Source of the DNA: Scortum barcoo
Taxonomy: Eukaryota > Chordata > Actinopteri > Centrarchiformes > Terapontidae
Direction of reading: 5' to 3'
DNA: 64,000 nucleotides
Assembly: GCA_023238725.1 (NCBI GenBank)
Contig: CM041546.1
Coordinates: forward strand, 16,445,492 to 16,509,491
Under the pieces are notes generated by a model. The model was not told the origin of the DNA. It ran no database searches and saw only the letters and a program-made list of their open reading frames with translations. The stretch's first letter is position 1; each line of letters opens with the position of its first letter. The position numbers were made by a program, and so were the translations under genes. Positions 1-11,663 of this stretch are shown here, in pieces.

Positions 1-3000
1 GAACAATGTTATCAAGGCATGATAAAGCACATTTTTTGAGTCCATTTTTGATAGAATTTCTGATCGAATCAATACATTTCTGTGTCGACAAATAAAAGGA
101 GTACACTTTGATAACGTGTTTTGTGTGTTTCCAAACGGGCATGTGCGCATACGTTCAAATGACCTACAGTGATATCGTTCAACTGCTTTATCTCATCAGC
201 TACATGATTGATTGTTACTCTACATAAAGACATATATACTAAAGCGGTTTGCTACCACAATTACAAACTTTGTGACAATAAGTAGGAAGAATAATTGAGT
301 GTCGTTTTGTACGTTAAGCCTTACTCCTGCCTCAGAAAATTTCTGTAACTATAAATAAGTCTCATTTGGTGTAATGGCCTTGAACGGATGTGTGAAGAAT
401 GGCGGCGTGCACACATGTGTAATTGTGTACAAGATGAAGACGAGGGAAGAAACAGTGACAGTGAGTGGGTGTTTACATGTTACACTTAATAGTGAAAGAT
501 GCTACACAGTGTGTCTATATGTGTGATAAGAGAGAGAGAGAAAAGAAAAGAGGCTTCAGGTTGAAGAGGACAAAAAAAAAAGAGCTTCAGGATCATTTGA
601 GAGCTTCAGACTAGAACCATTAGTCGCCTTTTGTGACATTTTTAGAGACAGACCAGCGCTCCTGGTGGAAAGTTGGTCTGCAGCCCTGGTTTGCTATCGG
701 TGTGTAATATGTGAGGTTTGTGCTGTGTGGGTGTGTGTGTTGTATCAGTGTGTGTCATCGCAGGCACGTGTGGACCATTTTGAAATCGTTTGCTTTCAGG
801 GACAGGGTTGCAGCCGCTCCTCTTCTCTCCTCTCTCTCTCTCTCTTTTCTCTCTATCAGCTCATCTCTCTCTCATCTAACCGACCATAGAGTGAGGGAGA
901 GAGCGAGGGCTATGCGCAGAGAGCGAGGCCATAGTCTTATTAGTGATAATGAGAGAGAGCCACTCTGCCAATTTACATCCGTAATCTGATATTAGTTCCT
1001 GCCACCCGCACTAAAGGAGCACACACACACACACACACAGACTCAGACAGGCAGGCGTGCACACACTTGCAGGCAGACATAGACGCACATACGCTCACAC
1101 ATTTGAAATTAGTTATTCATATGAAAAAGAGCAGAACTGCTTTTGGGTGGAAACTACGGTGCCCCCTGAGGAAAAAGGAAATACGCTCCAAAAAGAAGAA
1201 ATATCAAAACACAGGTGGCAACGGTAGTAACGCTAACTAGGAGGTTATCGTCATTTTACACTGCAGACTGGAGTACATTTCTAACAGTGCTTTAACAATC
1301 AAGGCCAACCCCAAGTCAAAATCACAAGCACACACATGTAACACACACACACACCCACAATCCCCACAGAGTGTCTGACACACTCAGGACACACACTACT
1401 CTCCGTCTCCACTCTCTCTCTGTTATTACACTATACCATATTTTGATATTCTATGTTGTCATATTGCTGTACTAATCATATTATGCTAACATGTTACACT
1501 ATTTTAGTACATTATGTACTGTATCATATTTCTACGGGCAAATGATCATTACTAAGCCATATTATATATTAGTCTGGTGTACGCTCTTTACATAATACTA
1601 GACTTGCAGGCTCTGCTGCTATTATCCACACCACTGCCTTTTTACCACGTAATTTTGTCCTTAATTGCTCTTGTATAGTTTTTATTTTTGCTGCTATTCT
1701 TATTTCAGTTTTATATACCTCCTATTATTTATTTATTTCTTTTCTCTATTCATCTGTACTTATTTATGCCCTTGTGCTGCTGCAACAACAACTGAATTTC
1801 CCCTTTGGGGATCAATAAAAGCTCATCTTATCTTTTTTAAAGTTTCATATGTATTTTAGTATTTTCAGCACATCTCAAGTCCACCTCCTTCATTTTTATG
1901 TTTTAATTATTTTGCGAGTTTGCTCAACTCAAGAATGCATGTGTACCAAATGTTCATTTGCTTCTGTTAAAAGAGCTTTGTTTAAATAGCTTTGTTTTTC
2001 AAAGGGTCTGACATTTTGCTCAGCCCCACAGAAGAACATGAAATCCTTCAACTCAAAATATGAAATCATCAACAGCACATTGGATATCATGAAGCAATGA
2101 GAAAATCATCAAATCATAAAATCACATTTAATTTCTTGTCAACATTTGATATACATGTTGTGTGTGAGTTGAAGGATATTTTAAGGAGCAATTACCGATG
2201 TGCTCAGGTGTTTGACTTTGACTCCCCGTTTTAATTGGTCACATGATTTACTTTTCCCTACGCACCTGTCCACCAGGTGTGCATGAGTTACCACTTAGTT
2301 TGAAAATGTGAGAGTGAACAACTAGTACACACATGGGGAGGAGCAGTGGCAGACTCAGGATGTTTGAAGGGCAGAGGCCACCAGCTCTAAGCAGTGTGGA
2401 ATCACATGGTACTGTCGTGCTTTTACTCCACTGGAAGGGCACTTTATCGTGATTTATTTACCATAGGGGCACCAAAAGGACACTTTTACTGTATTTTTTC
2501 GAACATGCGGGCACCAGGGTGGGCGACTGGACAGCAACTCTCACACTGACAAATTCTCTCATTTCTGCAAACCCATACAACACGACCACAAACGTATGAT
2601 GAACATCACATCCAGAGAAACACCACCAAACTCTCATCCAAGCAAACTCACTACATGCCAGATATATGATGAAACCCATCTTCAGCCTCTGGTTCTATAT
2701 CAGTAAAGTGATGGATCCAGGAAACTCACGGATAAAAGGAAGCGGATTCTCTCCACTGAACACTGAAGGACTTGGTTGAACACGACGAGTCCTGGCAACA
2801 TGTTCATGAATATTCCATCTACACCGGAGAGGCAAATCTCTCAATCACTCTCAGTCCCTTGTGTTTCAATTAGATCCAAACCACCCAGAATCAGCTAATT
2901 GTCGTAAGCACTTATGCATGTATAGCAGGATACCTACCGTCTATCCGTGGGCTAGAATGTGGAATTCGGCTATGAGGGTGACGGGGCATTATGCAAGCCA

Positions 3001-4119
3001 GAGGGGGAACCTTTTAGCTGTAACATCACACGCTTACACATACTGTCGTGTGCAGCAGCGACTCTCTGAAATCACTCGTATTCCACTATGGGCTGCGGTT
3101 ACACTTCATATTCGCATTATTTTGGCAGGACTTTTATCATGCGGTCATGCCTGGCAGTCTGGTTAAGAGTGCCACATGGATCTACACTGCACAGCATCGT
3201 CTGATAACAGCACATCTAGCTCTGATCTTCTCAGTTCCCAGGCCTCAAAGTACATTTTTAACTGATGCAAATAAAGTACAATTGTAAGTGCAGGTATCAG
3301 CAGTATGCTGCTCAACACGCTGTCATCCGTTTGTGATTCTTCAAATGTGCAAATGAGAGAAATATACAATTCAAATATCACAGAGTATAAATTAAATAAT
3401 TTTTTATTGAATTTTTATGAAGTCCAAGGCTTTTAAATGTAGATAGCGATAGCAATTAACAGCCAGTATGTGATGATTTGTGTCAGAGTTGCTTAACATT
3501 TCATGCTAGGTATATATCTTGTTAATGTCGATGTCTTGTTGATCTGTTTATTTGAATCTGAAATTCAATGTGATCACTTTGCCATCAAAAAGTTTTATGT
3601 CTGAGATGTTTCAACTTCTTTAAACTCATTGTTTAAAGTAGGTTTAATTGATAGTAGATATATGTATTTTTGAAACAAAGAAATTATGCTTGTTTTAATT
3701 AATATATGGAAACTAAATATGCTACTGCTGGCATGCTGGTTGCATAAAGAAGCCTGATGCTGTGTGAGTCGTCGTCTTGCTATTTCATGAGTGATAAAGA
3801 GTTGCACTGAACAATTCAAACTCCTGGACTTGAGGTGCTAAACAACTCCTAGAGGTGCTAAACAACAATTTTAAAAACTTTACTTTTTTTTTTTTTTTAC
3901 AAACTTGCTAAAGGACACTGGTGTGAAAGTAGGAAAGTTGTTTTCTCATATAGCATCTGATTATAACGAATTATCTGTTTCAAAGAGAGAGTGATGGCAT
4001 TTGTGTTTCTTCTTGATGAGGGCATGTTAGCCAAGTGGACAAATGACTGCGTGAAGAAGTGCTGAAATGATTACATGATTTTGAAACTATAAGAATAGAA
4101 AAAATTATATTTAATTTTA
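1..4119. other. intergenic, no gene recognised
   Basis: The stretch carries short (GA)n and (CT)n runs near 529-545 and 820-845, a (CA)10 tract at 1020-1039, a very A/T-rich stretch at 1430-1760 leading into a retroposon tail, and unique sequence of balanced composition at 2700-3400. Open frames here are short and resemble nothing I know. Confidence 0.6.
1768..1833 (+). mobile_element. 3' tail of a teleost non-LTR retroposon
   Basis: The sequence TTGTGCTGCTGCAACAACAA runs into CTGAATTTCCCC, TTTGGGGATCAATAAAAG and a TATCTT tail. This is the conserved 3' end seen on many dispersed fish LINE/SINE copies. The A/T-rich DNA at about 1430-1767 may be more of the same element. The family is not determined. 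Confidence 0.6.
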
Positions 4120-4209
4120 TCAAATTAAATAGATAATTATTAATTAATGAATCGAGAAAATGATCCAAAAATGAATGTATAATGAAAATAATCGCTGTTT
4201 GCAGTCCTA
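4120..4209 (-). mobile_element. partial hAT-like non-autonomous element (copy E)
   Basis: On the minus strand it begins TAGGACTGCAAACAGCGATT and continues with ATTTTCATTATAC and ATCATTTTCTCGATTCATTA. This matches the opening of a short element that I recall as very common in percomorph genomes, starting TAGGGCTGCAACTAACGATT. The other end is not recognisable. Confidence 0.6.
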
Positions 4210-5418
4210 GATTGAAATATTGAACATATTTTGACAGAAAGAGTTGCTTTAATACATTTCTTTCACACAAAATCACACCTTGATTCGTAGTTTTCTTTCC
4301 TGTCTCTTTTTAAATTAGGGATATAAAGCCTTTTTAAGTGATGCTGCCATGGAGTGTCATGGATACATCTTCATCCTTAGGACCGAAGAAGACCCTTTTC
4401 ATCCAAAAGAGCACAGATCCTGGAGGTATTCCAGCCTCCTGTCAGCTTTCCTCTTAATGCATTTATTTTGAACCACACGTAAATGTGATATATGTGGATA
4501 AAGATGTCTAGTCATCTGTCAGCATGCTGAGTCAGAGTCTGGCTTCCAAACTGGGATATCCATCATGTAAGCAGGAAAAACACATTAATTGGATTTAAAA
4601 CAAATATGGTATGGTTTGAAGGATGGTGCATAACTTATAGCCTCCTGCTCAACCATAAGGCAACTACCAGCTGAACTCGAGATGTTTTAATTACTTTCAA
4701 GGTATTCGAACTGTGATTTTTTTCTCTTAAATGGATGTCATGTTTTGGAATAATCTCAGGGACCTTCTGGCCCTTCAGTTTTCCCTCTCACTGTGTATAA
4801 TGCGAACCTGCGCACTCAAAATCTTTCTCACTCTAACACTTTCCATTCCGCAGTTTTCCTTTAGCATTAACCCCAGCTGCATTAACCTTACTTAGTGCCG
4901 AAACCCTCTTACCTTCCCAAGTGTGGACAAAAATACAGCCAACCTAAGCATCGCGCCCGTGTGTGCACTGCATTTCCTGTTTGACTGAGAGTGACTTCTA
5001 CTTCTCCCTTTCAATATTGTGTATGCTGTCTCTCCCCTGCACACTGCCAGTGTACTATACCACACACTCCTTCTCACCAATTACCTGTCTGTATCTCTCC
5101 GTCTGCGTTGTGTGATTGAGAGAGGGTGTGAGAGGAAGAGAAAGTCTATGTGTGTTTTATCTGTGTATGTGTGTGCGCCCGTGCGTGCGTGCATGCACGA
5201 GCATACCTGCATATGGGAGTGTGTGCATGTGCGAGCGAGTGTGTGCGCGCGCGAGAATGTGTGTCCGCGTCTCATTCTCCTGCCTCTGTTTCCCCTCCGG
5301 ATCTCATGTATAATTTATGGAACCTCTCATGAATATGCTAATTAGCCTTGGCGTGCAGGGAGAGGTGAGAGGGCTTCCCCTGTTCTATTCTTACATTCGT
5401 CTGATGAGAGAGGGATGG

Positions 5419-5421
<3 letters not shown>

Positions 5422-5451
<30 letters not shown>
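5422..5451. repeat. (GA)n microsatellite
   Basis: An uninterrupted alternating GA/AG tract of about 30 bases, with more purine-rich DNA after it. Confidence 0.95.
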
Positions 5452-5453
<2 letters not shown>

Positions 5454-6545
5454 GGAGAAACTGGGGCAGAAACTGGGAAAGTGTGTGTGTGTTGCTGCTG
5501 GAGAGGAAAGGGAATAAGTGAAAGACGGGGGGAAAGACGAAGGGCAGAGAAGGAAAACGCTCGAAGGAAAGAGTGTGGAAATACATTTATGAAATCCTCG
5601 GCGTTCGACAAATAAGCATTGTGGCAATATGGACGGCGGCGATGACGAGCCCATGTTGTGCTATATTGTGTTGGAGACAAATGAATCACCCATGCTGAGG
5701 GGACGTGGAGAGGCGAGATTGGAAGAGGTAGTGAGAGAAACGGGGAGACGAGAGGGAGAAAAAGGGAGAAATAGTTGTCATTGTTCCATCAGCATTTCAG
5801 TCGTGTTTTTGAAAGGCTAGACAGGCAGGCAAATAGGCCCGTTATTCCAGTTTCAATTGCTTCTCCCATAAATAGATGATAGGTGCCAAGTTTCTGAGGA
5901 GACGCTGAAAAACACCCTTCTGAGTATCGTTCGAGACAAAAGGCGAAAAGAGGGTGACGCAAGCCCCTAGCACTAATCAGATAAATTGTGGCGAAGGAGA
6001 GGTAGAAGATAGAGAGATTAATCCAATAGCTAACAAACTAGCAAACTAAACATCAAACGCTTTGCCTTCAAAGTTGCGTAACATGAAAAACCTTTTAAAC
6101 CACATCAAAACCCTCACAGACAGCTGAGGGAAGATCTCACTCTCCTTTCTTCTCTCTTTCTCTTGAACTCTCTGTCAGTCTATCTGCAAACCTCTCTCTC
6201 TCCCTCTCTCCTTCACCCCTCTGTTCCTCTTCCTCTCTCTTTTCTTTCTTTCTCTCCTCTACTGTCTCCCCTCTGGAGTTCAATCAAGTGGAGTGAGTCT
6301 CATGTGAAATAGTGCATGACATGCAACGTGTGCATGAGTGTTTGTGCATGCATGCCGGGCGTGTGCATAGTGTTTGCATGAGTGCATACAGTTGGCTGAC
6401 TTTGTGTATGTGCGAGTTCACAAGCGTGTATGTGTGTGTGTGTGTGTTGTCTTCCCTCCTGGCACCCTCTGGGTAGAGAGAGCATTCCAGCGGGCAGCTC
6501 ATGATTCAGCATCTGTCGCCCGCTTATGTAAGAGAGCAGACACAG

Positions 6546-8113
6546 CCTGGCTGACTGAGTTAACTGACTGGCTGGATTAAAGGCTGAGTTACTGACTGAC
6601 TGACCAACTGACTCAGTAAACGAACTGACTGATTTTATGACTTTTAGACAAATGTAAAAAAAAAAAAAACTGGCAGACTTCACTGACTGATCTCACTAAT
6701 CTCTGACAATTAGTCCTGACAGTGAGACAGCCCATATTGAACAACTGAGTAAAAAACACAACACACTTAAGTAGACTTGTGATCAAAGAAAAGACAAAGC
6801 CAGATTTACACACGTAGCACAATTACATATAAAGTCAACTTGAACAAAAACTTTGCATGCATCCTGGGGCTTTATGAATCAAACTTAATTTAAGATATGA
6901 ATTGGAAGATTTTCATTTAAATAAATGTCTGTTAAGTCACTATCTATTGTCAAGCAAGGAAACACAATGGTAGTCATTGAGCCCATGGCCCACTGATGAA
7001 AGCCCTCTCATTTACAGTATTACGATGACCCAGACGTCTGTGGTGCAAAGAAGTTAGGTTTTTATCAAAGCCTTTAACGCGACAGATTCGCTCTTCAACT
7101 CACCTGTGTGTGAAGCATCATACTGTTTTTTTTCTGGCCTTTGCTAGTGTTGTTGTGTTGTGACTGTTACTATGGCCGAACAATCAAAGAAAATATCGAT
7201 GACTGTAGATGATGAAACTAAAAACTGAAACTGAATTGAGATCTGAAAACACCCCTGCATTAGGTGTCATCAACAAAATGAAAATCTTTAAGATCATCAC
7301 TTTAACATAGAGAGATAAAGTGGAAACATCTGTGGCCAAATTCGCACAATTGCGTCCCTTTCTGTCTTAATGTACAAACAGTTGGTTAACTAATGGTTAA
7401 GGTGCTCATTACCCATGACATCCCTCTCTCTTTTCGCACATTTCCTATCTAACTCACAGTCAACTCTCAAATTAAAAAGGAGGCAGGAAAGAGAGAGTTG
7501 CATAGTAAGTCAATCTTTGAGAATTTGTTCCCGTACCAAAGCAGAAACAGATATTCATAAAAAAAAAAAAAAAAAAAAAAACACTCACACACACGCTTTG
7601 TCTCCAAAATGTATACTGGGACTTTGCAAAGAAAGGTGATAAAATGGAGGAAAAATTGTAAAACTCCACAGAGAGAGCTGGGGGAGAGAGAACTTTGTAA
7701 GAGCGCAGATAAACTTCAGGTAAGCTGTGGATCTGCACTGAAACCCTTGTATCATAAAATAATACCCTCCAGACCAGATTATTTTACAGTTTTCTTTCTG
7801 GGATTTTTCCCTCCAACTCCAGCAGTAAAAGTTAAACATGTTTAAAACAAACTTAATGACTCAGTTGGCCGAGACTGAAATGCACTTGCTCTAACTTGGT
7901 CCACTCAGTTGTGACGTCTACGTCTAACTCAGTCCCTGCCTTCACTGACTCACCGGCTTAGTGATGCTCCCCAACTAACTAGTCATCCTCCCTGACATGA
8001 CAGCTGACAGGCCAACTGACTTACCGGCTGACTGGCTGAAGCTGGATGACTGATGGGCACGCTGGCTGCCTGGATGTCTGATTAAACGTCCGATTGGCTG
8101 GCTGCCTGGCTGG
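6546..8113. repeat. two degenerate (CTGA)/(CTGG) tetranucleotide arrays
   Basis: Short CTGACTGA, AACTGACT and GGCTGGCT words recur in loose tandem at 6546-6640 and again at about 7857-8113. Non-repetitive DNA lies between. The two tracts share their word set and are probably decayed tetranucleotide satellites. Confidence 0.5.
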
Positions 8114-10178
8114 CTGGAGTCAGGCGAGCGAGAGAGAGAGAGAACAAGAGAAGAGAGGGGAGCACAAAGGCAAACCAGAGTTCATTACAGTAAACTTGGA
8201 GAGGCAGTGGTGACAGGCTGAGAGAGGGTGCAGAGACGGGAAGAAATTGAGAGTGACATGAATACTCCGAGCCCCCATGCAAATGGATGCAGTTACCTAG
8301 ATGGCTCGCCCTTCATACAGGCACAATAGAATGGAAACACACTCACACAAAAATGGAGAGTAGCCGGCCAACACGCACTTTTGAAAAAAAAAAAACATTC
8401 ATGGTGGAGGTGCACGTGTGTGTATGGCTAGTTTCTCTGGCTGAAGGTTGCCAGTGGCCGGGAGCAGAGAGGACAGACTGGGAAGAGGTGGAGGGTAAGG
8501 CTATGTAAATGTGTGTGTGTGTGTGTGTGTGTGCACATGTGTGAAAGAAAGAAAAAAGAAAGAACGATCAACAAGAAATGAAGACTGGTGAAGAAAAAGT
8601 GAAAAAGAGGAGACTGTGTTCAGCTGTGTGACCTTCAGTGTTGGGCTGTGGGGAGGATCAACCTCTGGGAGACATGGGCGGCTTGGCAAAGTCACTCCTA
8701 CACAGGGCTCACTGACAGACGGGGTCAGGCCAAACAAACACACATACATGCAAAAAAAAAAAACACACACACACACACACACACTCTCACAGAGCCACCT
8801 CACACCCAGAGCCAGACTGTAGCAAACACTCAGCCAACAGATATGAGGTGCAATAACACCCGATGTGAGTGGGTTCCTCTCAAAAAAAAAAAAAAAAAAA
8901 AAAAAGGCACACCTGGGCACATGCACATGCACACATGCACACACACACGCTCCCCAATTCACACAATTAACATTGGTTGCCACAGACAGAGGGAGGAGGA
9001 GGACTGAAAGTAGAAGAGAGGAGGAGGGGGTGACAGCGGGAGTGAGACAGAGAGAGAGAGAGAAAAAGAGCAGGAGAGGCAGGAGGTGTCGCCTCTCCTC
9101 GCTGATCCCTTATGCTAAGAGGGATTTGCATACATTTTTAATCAAAGCAAATTAGATCATAACCAAATTAAATCACGCTTTCCAGCCGCCCCCTTCTCTG
9201 TCTGCCTCCTGTTCCATCCACCCACCTATTCCTCATCATTTAATTATAGTCACTAATAGGTATGGTTAGATAGAAGGGAAAAAAAACCTCTGCACACATA
9301 TGGAGCTAATTGACAAAAAATATAAGTGCAATTTGCTTCATGGCTGTTAAACTTTATATATACATCCAACTAGTGAGAATAAAAATGAATTTGAACATGT
9401 AGTCGGCAAAACTAATTTTACATTGGCTGCAGGTTTATATGTGTCTTAGCTGCGTTCAGTGGCTCAGCTACTGTAACTGTCGAAACGTGTGCCGACAAAT
9501 ACACAGCCATAAATCAAATGAAAGGATGCACGCGAGCAAGCACGCATGTACTTTGGCTAACAAAACAGTCACCCACCACAGAAACTAGACACCTCCTCCT
9601 ACATTCCTCTCCACACCCTATGCTGCTTAACAGATTGGTATCGGCCCCCATTGCTAGCTATTGCCCATTACACAATGACTTCCTACTGTTGTCCGATAAC
9701 TCAATCACAACCCTATTATAGGCAATCATCATGAAGTCCACCTCTTCACTGGCCCAAACACACTCTGTCGCAAACACAATTTGTCACGATTTCATCCCTG
9801 GCAAAAAAACAGAAAACCTTCACACACGCAAATGTAACAGCGCATGCACATCCCAATTCACACACACCTAGGCAAATGCACAAATACACACACGTGCATG
9901 TGCGAGTGAACCATTTCTTTCTCTGTCACACGCGCACGGAGGCACGCACGCGGACACACAAAGGTGCCTGCAGGCCTATTTGAGATGCAGACTTCCATGT
10001 CCCAGTAAATGATATTAAAAGTCATATCATGAATAAATCAGCAGGCAGGGCCCTGACGTCTCCTCCATGACACATACAGTAGACAGACGGAGGGGAAGAT
10101 AGAGAGGGAGGGACACGGATGCCATCACGTAGCACACAATGCATACAAACACACAAGCAGGGCACTCGTACTGTAGAA

Positions 10179-10450
10179 TAAGGCTGCAACTAACAGTGTT
10201 TTCTTCTTCATCAACTTATGTGCAGATTACTTTCTTGATTAATAAATTAATTGCTCCATCTATAATATATAAGAAAATCCTGGAAAAAGTCATTACAATT
10301 GCCAGAAGTTTAATTTGATGTCTTTAAATCGCTTGTTAGGACTGACAAAAAAAACTCCTCACAATCAAGAATGAATAAAAAATGACAATACATTATCAAA
10401 ATAGTTGCCAATAAATTTACGTATTGATGAATTGTTTATCTTCTGCTGTA
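10179..10450 (+). mobile_element. hAT-like non-autonomous element (copy A)
   Basis: It begins TAAGGCTGCAACTAACAG, continues with ATTACTTTCTTGATTAATAA and ATCAAAATAGTTGCCAATAA, and ends GCTGTA. This follows the known percomorph element start to end. It is about 270 bp with no coding capacity. No target-site duplication is evident. Confidence 0.75.
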
Positions 10451-11395
10451 AGCACTCACAAACTCGATATTTTCAACAATTTGCATGCAAAGCCATCACA
10501 CTGCTGTTAAATTGTGTCTACTTGATGGGTTCCAGCTGGCAGTAATCCAGTATTAAATAGGTTTAAATGAGTCAAGCCTGGTTAAATGTTACCTGAACAA
10601 AGCACGGACGCGTCTTTATTTTGCCTGCCACATTAGCAGGTTAAACTCACCTGGAGACCGGCTGCTTTAAGCCATTTGACTTCCATTAAGATGAAGCACG
10701 GTTCACACGGAGGCACTTTCGGCCCATTTCGATTTCGGTTCTGACCTGAGGGAGAAATACGAGACACAAATCCTGGGGCTATAAACTGTAATTTCCACAG
10801 TATATTTAAAGGAGCACAAACACTTAGGGAAGCCTTGTAGATTAAAGAAAAAATGCTTAAATCGAGGCATTTTAAATCTGAGCATGTAAGCGCTGACTCG
10901 AATGCTCGGAGGCGTGATTAGCAAAATGTTTTCCTCTTAACATCGAGCAGCAGTTGTGGGAAACTACAGAGATAACTTGAGGCTTCATATAGCAATGAAT
11001 TAAATCTTAGACTGACACATACCTGCTACGTCTTAAACTATTTCAATCTGAGGCGGTGCCCACTGATGGTGTAAAATAAGTTTGATATAGGCTACGCTGG
11101 TGATGCTGCTGCTGGGCCGACGAGCCAAAGTGCTAGCATGTTAGAGGTTAGCGCACCACTGATTTGAAGTCTGAAGTTTATGTATCAGCATTAAACCGCA
11201 AATGACATCTTTACAACGAGAGTCCAGCTGGATGGGTGTTCAAATTTGATGAATTTCAGGCCGTGGAGAGATGATGTTTGCAATGTTGCCTCAACAATTT
11301 GCTATTTGCTAGCATGCTTTTTTAGGTTAGCATTAGCTACATGGAATCTCTTGCCTGTCTAACAAAAATAAATGTAGGGAATCTCCCATCAAATG

Positions 11396-11663
11396 TCGAG
11401 TTATCAATTAGTCAATGAAAGAAATTAATTCAGAAATTATTACCATTATTATGACTACCAAAAATGGTTTCAGCTTCTCAAATGGCTGCATTTATTTGTC
11501 TTTAGTGATCACAAACTGAACATCTTTGAGTTTTCAACTGCTGGTCAGACAAAAACAAGCTATTTGGGTGTGAGGAAATTAGGATTTCTTGACATGTAGA
11601 CTAAATGATTAACTGATTAATTAAGAAAATTCTCAGCAGATTAAGAAGTGATTAATTGCAGTC
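11396..11663 (-). mobile_element. hAT-like non-autonomous element (copy C)
   Basis: This is a reverse-orientation copy. Landmarks on the plus strand are CAGCTTCTCAAATGGCTGCA, AACTGAACATCTTTGAGTTT, GGTCAGACAAAAACAAGC and a terminal ATTGCAGTC. All are in the order expected for the family consensus as I remember it. Confidence 0.75.

Larger units (their letters stand above)
4210..10178. other. intergenic, microsatellite-rich, no gene recognised
   Basis: The stretch includes a (GA)n tract at 5422-5451, A23 at 7559-7581, (GT)n at 8511-8533, A12 plus (CA)n at 8752-8784, and A24 at 8882-8905. Two conserved-looking homeodomain/POU-type patches lie near 5310-5345 and 9105-9175. Longer open frames across 8500-9000 exist only because of the simple repeats. 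Confidence 0.6.

Noticed and set aside
8501..8983. 160-codon minus-strand frame
   Set aside because: It is built almost wholly from (CA)n, (GT)n and poly(A/T).
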